From Azolla caroliniana (lineage: Eukaryota > Polypodiophyta): 64,000 nucleotides of DNA. The notes under the pieces were generated by a model, which ran no database searches, was not told the origin of the DNA, and saw only the letters and a list, made by a program, of their open reading frames with translations. Every line of letters begins with the position of its first letter. The first letter of the stretch is position 1. Below, one piece after another: positions 12,501 through 22,949 of the stretch. The DNA lies in the NCBI GenBank assembly GCA_043228905.1, contig JBHGNT010000014.1:10230001-10294000 (forward strand), in the 5' to 3' direction. A program made the translations under genes and the position numbers.

Positions 12501-14210
12501 TAGGATAGGAGGAGTATGAGGAGAGATCTTGACACAGTCACATGAACAAATGTAAAATCTAGTTGGAGACAGAGAGACAGAGAGAGAGAGAGAGAGAAAG
12601 GATAACTTTTCCCAACATGGAAGGAAATGAAGAGATCTGATTTCGACTAGAAAGCTGGAGCAGATCAAGAATCTGCTTGATATATGCATAATACATATAA
12701 TAGGAACCTCCAATCGAGCAAACTAAGATATATAAATTGACCTGAAATATTCTATAGAACTTTGTCACAAAAACGAGAATGTGAAGCCAAATATAGATTG
12801 AATTGAGAACTCTTCAGGATAGAGATCAAACCATCTTTGGAACTGTTTATGAAAACAAAGATTGTGATGCATAGAGAGGATCTAATAGGAAAATGTACGG
12901 ATCAAAAGACCATCTCGGGATGGAGGGTATCCACCTATGGAACTGTTTAACAAAATCATGATCATGAAGCCATGATATACAATATACATATACATCACCA
13001 GTAGCTTAACTTTTTTCTTGTTTCTGAATATGTATGCATGATAATTTTCAGATGTCATGCCTACATTGCCAAAGTCTTTGCTTTGAGATATAATGGCTGT
13101 TACGAAGCTTCAGATATCTAGATTCCAAAAGCAACGGAAAAATAGAATCCAGGTTTCAAAAACAAAATAAGCACATAAAAGTTTCTCTAGCAATAGCAAG
13201 AGATTTCCCTTTGTAAAAATCGAACTGATGTTCCATACTCCTAGATATTGTTCATCAAAACGTCTCTTATTCAATAACCTAGGCATAATCGAGATTCAAC
13301 CTAACAGGATATAAAGTCAATTGAAACACACAATTGAGACTGCAAATCATATTGAGCTTCATCAAACTAATTTATGCATCCTAGAAACAATCATCAAAAC
13401 AAAGCTCCAAACACTGGTTTTCAACGAATGACTCTAAACAAGATTCTCCATCTCTATCAAAGATACAACTACAAGACTATATACACATTGAGATCAATTT
13501 ACAGAATCAAGCCTAACACGTTCCAATAAAGCATTTCGAGCTCATCATCAGATTGATTCATAGATCCAGATAGTATAAAAAATCATCTACACAAAGCTTG
13601 AGATACTGATACTCTGGTTGAGCTCTGACATGTTTTTTTGCTGAATACCTCCTTCGTGGAGGCATTACAGCTAGATCAAACATATAAATCATATCAATAT
13701 TCATCGTAGTGATATCAACAAGACTGATTTTCAACAAAAATTTTGGAATTGACACATTATATGCTTCTAGCAGTTGAAATGCACATAGGAGAATGAGGAG
13801 ATCTCGCTTGAAACACTTGATGGTTACATTCGAAAATGGTAGAGGAATCGTTAAGAGAGATCTCACGTCAAAGACATTTTCAATATCAATCCTTTAGACA
13901 CAGCTCGAAAAAAAACAAAAAACTACTGTTTTAGCACTGGAAAATTTGACACGTTTGCCTGATTTTATAACATGAACTGAAATTCCATAACCATATCATT
14001 AGAATCCGTCAGCACTACTGAATCGAAATCACAAATCTGAAAGGGAAAAAATCAGTTGAAGGAAGATCAACTCACGTGATGAAGGACAGGATCAGAGCCA
14101 TGGTAGATCACCAATGCATATCCTGTGACGAAGACCAACAGGATCAGCATTGTCGGTGCAAAGAGACGATGATGAACAGAAGAAGAAGATGAAGCTCTGC
14201 GGGTCGCCAT
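9584..14210 (-). CDS. GAUT: galacturonosyltransferase (GAUT family, GT8), three exons
   Basis: Exons on the minus strand: 14210-14076 (45 codons), 11671-10460 (404 codons) and 9859-9584 (91 codons plus TAA), giving about 540 aa. All junctions are phase 0 with good GT-AG sites (CAC|GTGAGT, TTTTGCAG|GCT, CTCAG|GTGAGA, TTCAG|AAC). Residues 20-37 form a single transmembrane anchor (type II Golgi protein) after a Ser-rich cytosolic tail. The stem has the coiled QLSNFTAHAN and KIQKLKDTIF segments. The GT8 catalytic domain shows FLDDDVVVQKDL (DxD, UDP-GalA/metal site), HPLIKKKLDP, CAWAYGMNLFDL, GTLPPGL-like ATLPPGLITFY and HYNGHMKPW, and ends CNFGH. The family transfers galacturonic acid from UDP-GalA in pectin (and some xylan) synthesis. 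Short stem and motif wording resemble the GAUT8/9/11 group from memory; the exact subgroup is uncertain. A loop before the DDD motif is shorter than in the members I recall. A small extra exon in the 2.4-kb first intron cannot be excluded. Confidence 0.9.
11672..14075 (-). other. first intron of the GAUT gene
   Basis: A 2.4-kb interval between the anchor exon and the main exon. It contains a GA microsatellite (about 12,570-12,600). It also has a duplicated word, ATGCCATGTATGGTTG(A/G)AGGC (about 12,056 and 12,184), in a near-repeat of about 130 bp. No transposon ORF is seen. Confidence 0.6.
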
Positions 14211-15007
14211 GTGGTGCCGCAGAAGGGAGGTGATATGCAGGATCAGATCGATATTATTTGTTCGGATTCGAACCCGATCCTGGATGACGAAAGGAAGGAA
14301 ACAGAAGGAGCCAGGCTTAAAATTCGTTTGAATGGTTTAGAAAGTGGTGAAGATGAGGCTATGTATGTAGAAAAAGCAGAAGAAGGCCTCTATGAGCTCC
14401 AGCAGTGTTGGCTGGCTATGTCTGCTTCACCATTACAGCAAACGAAGAGTGAAGAGGAAGAAGAAGAAGCAGCAGAAGCAGAAGCAGCAGAGACACCGAC
14501 ACCTACAGCCTAGCCTCTCTGCATTTTACTCTCTCTCTCTCTGGCTCGGCTCGGCTCGGTTCGGTTCGAGAGTGTCAAACCGATTCAACCCACCCACACA
14601 AAAACCACGATTATATCGAACCACAAATGCAAGTTTAAACTATCACATTATCATCCCTTGTAAAGCCAAAGGTTATAAACCTCGCAATTTTTATTAAAGG
14701 GAACTTCTAGAACCTTCGGTCATTAAGGAAGTTGCGGATGTTGCAATCAATCAATTAATTAGGCATAGACAACAGTTATATTCAAATAGCTTCAGAATTT
14801 AATAGTTGGACAACCGAGACTCAGGTCTTCTGGTGTTCACGTCCAAAATATCTTGATTTATAACAAAGCATCAATACATAATTACAACATAAGATCATAA
14901 TCACTTAATCCCTTAATAAAACAATAGCCACATTCATGTTCTTACAATAGATCAGTACCCCATACATCCCATGTTAGCATGTAATATGTTATGATTGACA
15001 AGATGGT
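14211..15007. other. 5' flank of the GAUT gene
   Basis: Immediately upstream of the GAUT ATG, the minus strand is rich in CTTCTTCTTCTGC-type triplets and has a run of AGAGAG near 14,530, typical of a plant 5' UTR. The 100-codon plus-strand ORF here is low complexity (E/A-rich) and antisense to that leader. No TATA box can be assigned with confidence. Confidence 0.4.
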
Positions 15008-15015
15008 GTTATGCC

Positions 15016-15614
15016 CAGCGATGGGTTGGTTCAGTTTCTTTGCCTTGAAACCAAACCGAACTAAACCAAACCATTTATATAAAATAAAAACCAAAACATA
15101 CCATTTATGAACTTTCAAGCCATTAAACCAAACCATGTAAGAAAACGTAAACCAAACTATTTGAACTATAACCGTTTAGGGATAAGTTGATACCAAACTA
15201 AGCCATCTAATAAAAAGTTTAAACCGAAACTACATTTAAGGCAAACAAAATAAAAAATTAAATAAATAAAAATACACTAAATTAAATCATAATTTATGTT
15301 TAATTAATTAATTAATTAATTAAGCATTATTAAAGCCATTAAATTAAATAAACATGTGAATTAAATCAATAAAAAACATTAATTAAACCATTAAATTACA
15401 TAAACATTTAAGGGTTAAAAAAAAGTTATCCCAAAAACTTATAAAACTTTAAACCAATAAACCCCAGTTTCAAAACCAAACTGAACTAAAACCGAACCGT
15501 TTATTAATAATTAAAACCAAACAGCACCATTTAATTATTTTGAAACTTATATAAACCTTTAAACCATGGCCTAACGGTTCGGTTCGGTTTGAGCCGAAAC
15601 CGGGCCCATTGCTA
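15016..15614. mobile_element. non-autonomous hAT element with perfect 8-bp TSD
   Basis: Starts CAGCGATGGG and ends CCCATTGCTA, imperfect terminal inverted repeats (CAGCGATGGG against TAGCAATGGG). Flanked by GTTATGCC at 15008-15015 and 15615-15622. Size 599 bp, no coding capacity. Subterminal regions are full of CCAAACCGAAC and GGTTCGGTTCGG words, as in many plant hAT MITEs. An autonomous partner is not in the window. Confidence 0.8.
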
Positions 15615-15622
15615 GTTATGCC

Positions 15623-16780
15623 CAAACCTTAAAGTTTTGGTGTGAATCCACAAAAGCCGTTATTCTCCTCTTACTTGTGTCACAAATTTCGAACCCTCGT
15701 GCAAGCTCACTTGAGATGAACTTTGAATCACAACATTTCTTTCTCAATACAAGGCACAATTGTAAGGAACAATAGATAGCATTCATCAAGGTCTGTCTTT
15801 GTTCCCTGCATTTTCAGCCTTCACATGAGTTTTGGGAGGGTTTGATAGTTGTCCATTCAAATCTATACATGTCCAAGCAGGCAAGAGATTTAAACTCAAA
15901 TCCTATGAACTAAGAGCCACATATTTTACCAATGCACCAGATATTCACCTAATGATATCACAAATTTCTTGATGTGCATGCAACCATGTGATGGAGCAAG
16001 CACTTAGACCCACATGTCCCAACAATGTAACCACACTATTATTATATATATTCTACAATGTGCACATGTGCACATACAAGATCATATTGACCTTTAGCTT
16101 TGTAAATATTCAATAATTGTGTGTTAAAGCCTTACTTAACACAAGAGGGCCATACAAAATGGAAGCACTTCATTTCACATGGTATTCCTTCATCCATTCT
16201 TTATAAATATATATCCCTTTTTAGGGATATATACTTAACACAAGAGGGTCTCACTTTTGAGAAGAGAGTTGGGAGGATATTTTATCTCTTCAAAGGTGAC
16301 AAAAATGCTAGAGTTGACATTTGAAGTTATGTCGCCCATGGCACTTCCCAACCCACCACGTGATGTTATTTAAGCATTTCTCTATTTATCTCTTACTTAT
16401 CTCTCACACTTTTTGGCATTTTAGTTAGTTTTTAGGTTGCCTTAATCTACTACTTTAATCGTGTTGTGTTATTGATGAGTATCAAGCAACAACTTGTTGA
16501 TAGGTTAATTTAGACAAGAGTTTCAAGTCCACGTGTTTCATGTTATTCAATGGATAAGTGCACTTCTCATTTTCCACCAAGGGAAGCAGAAAAGGCTTGT
16601 GTAGTACGATTCCTCCGTCACCACCCGTCAAATGATGAGGGTGAGAGTGAGTTGATTATTTGGTACTTCGGGCAAGTTTCCCGAATACAATTAGTGGCAT
16701 CCCGAATACAATTAGTTGCCACGATCGATCATCGCTCAATGTTGGGATAGGCTAGGCCAAGCATTATCACGCTTTTCTTG
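15623..16780. other. non-coding stretch with small repeats
   Basis: No recognised gene. A 16-base word (ACTTAACACAAGAGGG) occurs at about 16,133 and 16,235. Between the two copies lies a perfect hairpin, ATATATCCCT-TTTT-AGGGATATAT, at about 16,205-16,229. A 22-bp tandem duplication based on CCCGAATACAATTAGT is at about 16,680-16,722. Confidence 0.5.
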
Positions 16781-16789
16781 CCTCTCTAT

Positions 16790-16945
16790 ACTACTCCTAC
16801 ATAACTTTTAGGTACAACCGCTCTATTACTTCATACATATCTCTTAATTCACTCGATGCCATCGTGGAATGTAAGGGTTGAACCCATGACCTCCTAGTCT
16901 CCATTGGGATACTACATTACTAACCCGAATTACATTCATTTTGGT
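16790..16945 (-). mobile_element. possible tRNA-derived SINE relic
   Basis: On the minus strand a tRNA-like head has an A-box-like TTAGTAATG stretch and a good B box (GGGTTCAACCC), followed by about 100 bp of unique tail. No TSD was found. A second B-box-like GGGTTCGAAACC occurs on the plus strand at about 17,034-17,045. Weak evidence only. Confidence 0.3.
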
Positions 16946-17163
16946 GTTGTTTTCAATCTCTCTATTTTTCTTTGGTTTTATATTAGCTTTACCCTAGTGG
17001 GTAACTTATTACATTAGTAACTCATACGTCTTGGGTTCGAAACCAAATTTCTGACCTCTCTATTATTAAAGTGGGGCATTTTGGGCTCTTTGAGTCTCTG
17101 CTTCCTTCTCTTCTCTCTCGAGAGCCCTCCCTGCGCTCCTTTCCCGCTTTACCTGTCGCTATC

Positions 17164-17958
17164 ATGTACTGCAGCAGCAGCGAAGAAGAAGAAGAAGAAG
17201 AAGAAGAAGTTGAAGGTGAAGGAGAAGGAGGCGATGGCGTCCAACACACCCTCCCCCGCAAAGGAAGGTCGTCTGCTTCCCTCTCAGGGAAGGCGAAATC
17301 CAGAGGCGGAAGCGGTGGCCTTGTCCCTTCCAAATCCACCGTCTATGTCAGTAATCTCGACTTCTCCCTCACCAATTCAGATCTGTTTCAAATCTTCAGC
17401 ACCTTTGGAAAACTCGGGAAGGTCACGGTTGTGAAAGATAGGCACACCCGACAGAGCAAAGGTGTGGCCTTTGTTCTTTTCACCTCACAAGAAGATGCAA
17501 AGAAGGCTGTGGAAGCCATGGATGGTAAGATCCTTAACAAAAGGACCTTGAAGGCTTCCATAGCTGTGGATAATGGGCGTGCCAGGGAGTTCATCAAGAA
17601 GAGAGTTTACAAAGATAAGAGTAGATGCTACGAATGTGGTGAGGCAGAACATTTGTCTTATGAGTGCCCTAAGAATGTCTTAGGAAGAAGAGAAAGACCT
17701 ATTCCCAAGAAGAGGGGTCATGGTGGTCAAGTGCAAAGGCGTGGTGGCGTAGGTCAAAGTCGTGATGCAGATAATAGTATCGGCATTTCTGATGATGAAA
17801 CTCAGTTTGAAGATGATGGATGGGCTTCTGTCGTGGCTACTCAAAATTCTCGCCCCCACCATGACCAAGAATCTGAGAAATTTCAAGACGCAAAGCCGAA
17901 AAAGGGATCGAAAAAAAGATCAGGATATTTCAGTGATGAAAGTGGCGATGATGATTGA
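17164..17958 (+). CDS. SNRNP31: U11/U12 small nuclear ribonucleoprotein 31 kDa protein (minor spliceosome)
   Basis: A single uninterrupted ORF of 264 codons from the ATG at 17164. An in-frame open stretch extends to 17071, but the acidic start at 17164 matches the length of the plant protein (about 260 aa). Domains: an acidic E-rich N-terminus (6-20); an RRM at about 58-135 with RNP2 VYVSNL and RNP1 KGVAFVLF; a CCHC zinc knuckle at 155-168 ([14 protein letters not shown]); an R/G-rich segment [10 protein letters not shown]; an acidic C-terminus with [10 protein letters not shown] and the tail [11 protein letters not shown]. The order RRM, knuckle and the wording [23 protein letters not shown] and [17 protein letters not shown] are diagnostic for U11/U12-31K. 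The protein is part of the U11/U12 di-snRNP, which recognises U12-type introns in the nucleus. I see no intron; whether the gene is naturally intronless or a retrocopy is undecided. No poly-A tract or TSD is visible. Confidence 0.92.
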   Translation: MYCSSSEEEEEEEEEVEGEGEGGDGVQHTLPRKGRSSASLSGKAKSRGGSGGLVPSKSTVYVSNLDFSLTNSDLFQIFSTFGKLGKVTVVKDRHTRQSKGVAFVLFTSQEDAKKAVEAMDGKILNKRTLKASIAVDNGRAREFIKKRVYKDKSRCYECGEAEHLSYECPKNVLGRRERPIPKKRGHGGQVQRRGGVGQSRDADNSIGISDDETQFEDDGWASVVATQNSRPHHDQESEKFQDAKPKKGSKKRSGYFSDESGDDD

Positions 17959-18091
17959 AACAGGACGATCCTACCCTAGCTTTCGAGATCAAAACACACA
18001 CAAAGGCAAGAAGAAGAGAGCAGGAAATTTCAGTGACCAAGGTGGTGATGATGATGAAGCACAGCGAAAAGCTGCGGGGAAGATCGTATAG
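17959..18091 (+). pseudogene. partial duplication of the 3' end of the U11/U12-31K gene
   Basis: Just after the stop, a diverged copy of the last codons reappears in another frame: KKKRAGNFSDQGGDDD compared with [15 protein letters not shown], followed by EAQRKAAGKIV and a stop at 18,091. It could be a decayed tandem duplication or an alternative C-terminus reached by splicing; no strong splice pair is visible. Confidence 0.5.
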
Positions 18092-18133
18092 GCTTTTCCT
18101 GGTAACATATGTGTTGTTAGACAATTAAATATT

Positions 18134-18215
18134 CCCTAATGACATAACATGGGCTAAAACACTAGAGTTTTCTGTTTCCCTAATGACATAACATAGACTA
18201 AAACACTAGGGTTTT
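18134..18215 (+). repeat. two-copy tandem repeat
   Basis: Two copies of a unit of about 44 bp beginning CCCTAATGACATAACAT and containing CTAAAACACTAG(A/G)G, in the 3' flank of the U11/U12-31K gene. Confidence 0.7.
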
Positions 18216-19337
18216 TTTGTTGAGAAGATCATAACATAGACACCTGCCTGTCTTGGATTTGGTAGAGGCTTGAGAAGATCACATGAAATGTTTCACATCA
18301 CAGAGAAGGCCGAAAACCCGTGGAATTTTTGTAATGAGTTATGGATTCGCCAATTGAATTTCAAATCTCCGACAGGTTTCATAGTGAACACCAGATCATC
18401 CTCGATGAGAGTCTCTAAACTTGAACACCAGGGCTCCTCATGTATTAGAATTTTAGTGTGTATGTCAGTTGTATTTATTGTATGATCAATTGAGAGATAC
18501 CTCTTATTTACAATTGTTGCTATGATATGGTTATGCCCTGCATATTGTCTTCAAAATGTAGTTAACTAGTGCTAGGAAGCCCCTTCCTGTAAAGTAATTA
18601 TCTTTTGCCAGGTGCACTTGCTCTACAAGTTATGCCGATGATAAACACGTTTTTGTATTCTTTTGGTGAACTGTTTTGCGCATGCTTATTACTGCAAGCC
18701 CTAATAGTGCTTTTGAACACATGATATGAAACTGTTTGTGTAACATGTGTACAACTCACATAAATATACCATGGAATAAGGTACCATGTTATGTATTGCA
18801 AGGTACGTTCGGAGAAACTTTTCTGGGATGTCGAGTACAATACTAACTGGCTCAAGAAAATGCTGGTACATTCAAGAAAATGCTCGTGGACCATAAGATG
18901 ACAGATAAAGTAACATCCTATTTTACACATAGTGCATCTCTAGTTGGGGATGACACAAAGCATGCACATCTTTGTAAATTTGTAACACTGGATAACAAAC
19001 AATTGACAATAGTTCATAGTAAACGCAATTGATTTGGGGGAATTGGATGCATGTAAAACCAGACCTAATCTTATAGGAATGTGAGGCTTCAGGTCACTTT
19101 TAGCCTTCATATAACGTCAATCAAGGGATACACAAATTAGGGTTAGAGCTTGTAATAAACAAGGGTTACAATAGACTAGGCAATAAAAAAGATTATGTGC
19201 ACAAGCCATGCTTGTTTGTATCGTGACCCCATCACCCTTTCATAAATCAAGGGCATTACACACCTCACAAAGCTAAATTTTACAAAGGCCAAATGGTTCA
19301 CAAAGGTACAAGGGAAATCAAATATGCAAAACACCAC
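18216..19337. other. non-coding stretch
   Basis: No recognised gene, RNA or element. The last 200 bases may belong to the same decayed gypsy element that resumes after the solo LTR at 20,094, but the translation does not show this. Confidence 0.35.
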
Positions 19338-19342
19338 CAAAT

Positions 19343-20093
19343 TGTTGGGAAACGGGTCCTTCCGGATGGGAAGAGAATGAACCGAACCGGATGGAGTCAA
19401 TGAGTGTTTTGATCAAGGCCGATAGACCTCGGCAGAAATTGAAAATTGAAACCGAAATCGGTAGACCATATATGTAAATAGTCTAAATGTGCCCCTTATG
19501 GGTTATGTATCTAAATAGCTAGGAAATTGTATGAGTATAAATACAACTAGGGCAAACCTTATAGTTCTTGAATCATTATTGTTGTATAGTTACGACGTAG
19601 TTGTCTAATAACTGAGAGTAAGAGAGAGAGAGAAAGAAAGAAAGAAAGTTATATTAACGTCTTCTAAGGCCAAAATTGGCCCATGAGACAGTTGGTTTAC
19701 AACAAGAATGGGTATTTATCCAATCCTCAAAACTAAAATAAAAGTAAAGTAAAAATAGCTTAAGCTAAAAGAGTTCTAGTCGTGTACAAAACATACTATA
19801 CTTGATAAAAAAGTGAGTAACTCTACAACTGTCTGTCTGACGAAGGAGAGGTTGAGGTTGTTGCCTCGAGCTTCTCATTGTACTCCTCCCTCATAGTGAT
19901 TCTGTTTTGGAGTTTGGGGCTCCAAGTGATTTTTTCCCTTTTGGGTTTTTCCACATTAAATATCTATGTCTCTTTGAGTTTCCGTTGTCTGTTTTTCTTT
20001 GTCTTTTATCTTAGCACTATCATTGTCGATATTTGTACCCGCATACGAACGTGACAACCGGCCAACCGATTGTGGCTGGTTAAGATCCTCACA
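19343..20093 (+). repeat. solo LTR (family S) with 5-bp TSD, interrupted by a LINE
   Basis: Begins TGTTGGGAAACGGGTCC, ends GATCCTCACA, and is flanked by CAAAT (19338-19342 and 20094-20098). It aligns along its whole length with the solo LTR at 40,693-41,320, including the block GTCTAAATGTGCCCCTT and the TATA-like AGTATAAATACAACTAG. No internal region follows, so it is a solo LTR. About 193 bp of LINE sequence is inserted within it. Confidence 0.85.
19622..19814 (-). mobile_element. 5'-truncated LINE insertion with microsatellite tail
   Basis: Read on the minus strand it ends ...GGCCTTAGAAGACGTTAATAT followed by (CTTT)n/(TC)n, the same 3' end as the RTE-like LINE whose tail is at 28,262. It interrupts the solo LTR, and the duplicated GAGTAA (19616-19621 and 19815-19820) fits a target-site duplication. 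The relative that lacks the insertion (LTR at 40,693) confirms the boundaries. Confidence 0.75.
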
Positions 20094-20264
20094 CAAATGT
20101 TGTACCAAGACTTTGGCAGTCGTAACTATGCATCCTATCAAACTACGCAATTCGCTTTCTCAAGCACCTACATCACCTCCATTGAATTATATGAACAAGG
20201 GACCCACTCCATCATAAGCCACTGGCCACAACAAACAACTCATGTACTAGGCATGACATGAGAC

Positions 20265-20710
20265 ATCCCGATAAAATTCAAGGAAACTAACCTTGGAAAT
20301 GAAGGAAATGACAAACCAATGTTCATTGTTATAAGCCTCCAACAAATAGATGAAGCGGCCTTAATAAGCTCTTGCAAGAATTCAAAGATGTCTTCTCATG
20401 GGGTAATGAAGACATGGAAGGGATACCTCCAGAGGTAGTATCTTATATCATATCCACGAGGACAGATGCAAGGCCGGTACTGCAATGACCTTGATTGATG
20501 AATCCGCACTGCATACAAGTCAAAACTGAAGTTGAGAAGATGTTGTTGGCCAACGTAATATACTTAATCGAATGAACTACATGGGTCTCACCGATTGTCC
20601 TTGTCCCCAAAAAGAATGGCAAAATCCGAATATGTGTGCATTACCATCAAGTTAATGAAGCAACCATACATTGAACACCTACTAGAAAGGGTAGCTAGGA
20701 AAGGCACATA
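20265..20710 (+). pseudogene. Ty3/gypsy RT fragment
   Basis: The translation gives FKETNLGNEGNDKPMFIVIS, then KMSSHG-type linker, SWGNEDMEGIPPEV, and VSPIVLVPKKNGKIRICV. This is the linker and first RT boxes of a Ty3/gypsy element of the Athila/Tat style. At least three stops or frameshifts interrupt it, and RT ends after box 2. Confidence 0.65.
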
Positions 20711-20960
20711 ACTTTATTGACGAATTTTCTAGATCAATTTTGTACTATTTTTGGTATTTTTTTTGCTCTGATTATTATTATTATTTTGATTTATGTATTC
20801 ATTCATTTATTTATATTTTATTTTAAGTCTCTAGCGATGGACGATGACGGATGAAGACACCTTTCGTGCCCTTGTTTACTTTTGGTAGTCTTGCAAGGGG
20901 GGCACAAAGGGTAATTAAAAAGAAATAGATAAGTTTTAGTTATAATTATATTTGTGGTTT

Positions 20961-20978
20961 GGGGGGGGGGGGGGGGGG
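20961..20978 (+). repeat. run of 18 G
   Basis: Uninterrupted homopolymer. It is a likely sequencing or assembly weak point and a possible quadruplex-forming tract. Confidence 0.95.
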
Positions 20979-20984
20979 CATGAA

Positions 20985-21220
20985 GCGAAATTTAAAAAAA
21001 GTTAGTTATGTTTTATAGGGGCACGAAAGTAATTGGGAAAAATCAGATAAATTTTGTAGGGGCACAAAAGGTAATTAGAAAACTAGATAAATTTTATAGG
21101 GGCACGAAAGATAATTAGAAAAATTATATAAGTTTATAGGGGCACAAAAGATAACTAGGAAAAACCAGATAAATTTTATAGGGGCAAGGAAGGTAATTAG
21201 ATAAGTTTTATAGGGTTGCA
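20985..21220 (+). repeat. minisatellite, unit about 42-45 bp, five to six copies
   Basis: Repeated unit of the form AGATAAATTTTATAGGGGCACGAAAGGTAATTAG with small variants; the core TATAGGGGCA recurs every 40-45 bases. A further related word (GGGGGGCACAAAGGGTAATT) precedes the G run. Confidence 0.8.
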
Positions 21221-21559
21221 TTAAACTTGAAAGATTTAGGTAATAAAATAGAAAACTTTGTTAAACAAGATGGTTAGCAAGCTAACATCTTGGTGAGTTG
21301 GGTGGGTTACAAAAGCAAAACTAAAGAACAAAGATTTTTCTAAAGAACAAAGAATAGAAAATACTAGTAAGAATTAAACACAATCAATAAAAAATAGAAA
21401 AAAATGATATTTTCACCTTCTTGGTTTATTCCATCATTAGCAATGGTTGCTTTGGGAGCTTATGAAAAGCTCATCAATAGTTTCAAGTGTCGATCTTATC
21501 CTCGACAACGATGCCAAATAGACATGTGGTTTCTGTGGGCATGAAATTGAAGTTTGTTT

Positions 21560-22310
21560 GAATAATGGAGTTCTTCCCCCCATCAATATAGTTGGGCCAA
21601 GAATCCATACTGGCCTTGACCGTATTGGTAGCGAACCCAACAAGAGGGGTTTTAGGGTTTAGGGTCAATATCTCTAAAACAAACATTATGCTTGTGAAGA
21701 GACAAAATAAGGATAAACCGTGCATTATGTACAATAATGAGCCACTTGAAACTGTGGAAAGCTTTGACTTTCCTTGACCTTGAAGCTCCTTCAAGTCATA
21801 GATGCAATGAATGTGCTATTCACCACGTATGGGCAAGAAAGAGGGCATATTATGTATTTGAAAACACATGCAATCATTGAGAAATTAAGTGATGGGTCCT
21901 CAAGAAATACCCTTTCGACACTTTGGTGTGACACTCGCGCATCTCTACGAGGTGGAAGCAAGGGGTAGTGGCATCCCTAAGTTCACTTCAAAAGAGTTTG
22001 AAAATGTCCAAAATCATTTCCTTATAAAGTTTCTCTAAATTGAGAAATAAATGTCATGCACCCTCCTACTTCTTGAGATGGGATTACTTCTTATTAAGAT
22101 TATAGTCACGAAAAGGGTTGTTGAATATATGCTTAAGGTTCAGAAAGGTTCCTCACATTGACTTCCTAGGATCATATGGGAAGCAAGAAAAAATATCTAA
22201 AAGACACATCAAAGAAAACTTTTGTGTTTTGGTTAGAGGCAACATATGGACAAATGGTTTGGAAGACGGGGTGTGGTACACTTCCTTCATGATGCATCAG
22301 TAGATTCCTC
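21560..22310 (+). pseudogene. LINE (RTE-like) RT C-terminal relic
   Basis: The translation contains VNISKTNIMLVKRQNK...PLETVESFDF, the block after the YxDD box of RTE-like reverse transcriptases. Further blocks follow in broken frames: LYEVEARGSGIPKFTSKEFE, KVPHIDFLGSYGKQEKISKR and a W-rich end. Many stops. The 5' half of the element is absent. Confidence 0.55.
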
Positions 22311-22949
22311 TACGAATGAGGCATTTTTTCAATGCTATTGTATCATGACATAGGAAAAATGTGGATGCTCATGCTCCATACATTATACTACATATGTTGC
22401 ACCTAACTCCAAAGCCATATTTTTCCCTAAACAAGGAAATCGCACATGAACATATGTTAGAGCACATCACATTGTCTATCATCCAAACCATTGCTTCTAT
22501 GAAATTTAGCTCACACACTCTAAAATATGAGAAAGGGTGTTGAGACACAAGTTTTCAGAGCAATTGACTATGCACACTTTGCCTAAACAAGTTTGGGAGT
22601 CTAAGTATCAAACTTCAATACAATGATCTCCCTTTGATCACATTCAAGTATGTTTCCCAAACATCTTCCTACAAACCCAATCCTTGCACGAATTTCTATC
22701 ACGGTTGTGGTGTGCACTCTTGATTTAGACATTCATTAGTAAAGTTCTTGAACCTCAACAATGGCTACTCAGTTTCACATATCCTACGTAAAAATATTAT
22801 ATTTGCTACTGACACTGCAAACTACATGCAAGGGAAGGGGACTTGGAAAATCTAAAGCAGCTAGAAAGTGGATTAGCCGTGTTTTGCAAGAGATCGAACA
22901 CTATGATCAATTGGCACAAATCCTATGCAATATGGCTTTCTCTTGAAGC

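Noticed and set aside
14211-14513. A 100-codon acidic ORF upstream of the GAUT ATG
   Set aside because: Low-complexity E/A tail antisense to the CT-rich GAUT leader, with no family resemblance.
17071-17163. Upstream extension of the U11/U12-31K frame
   Set aside because: Adds 31 residues with no resemblance to the family; the ATG at 17,164 gives the usual length and an acidic N-terminus.
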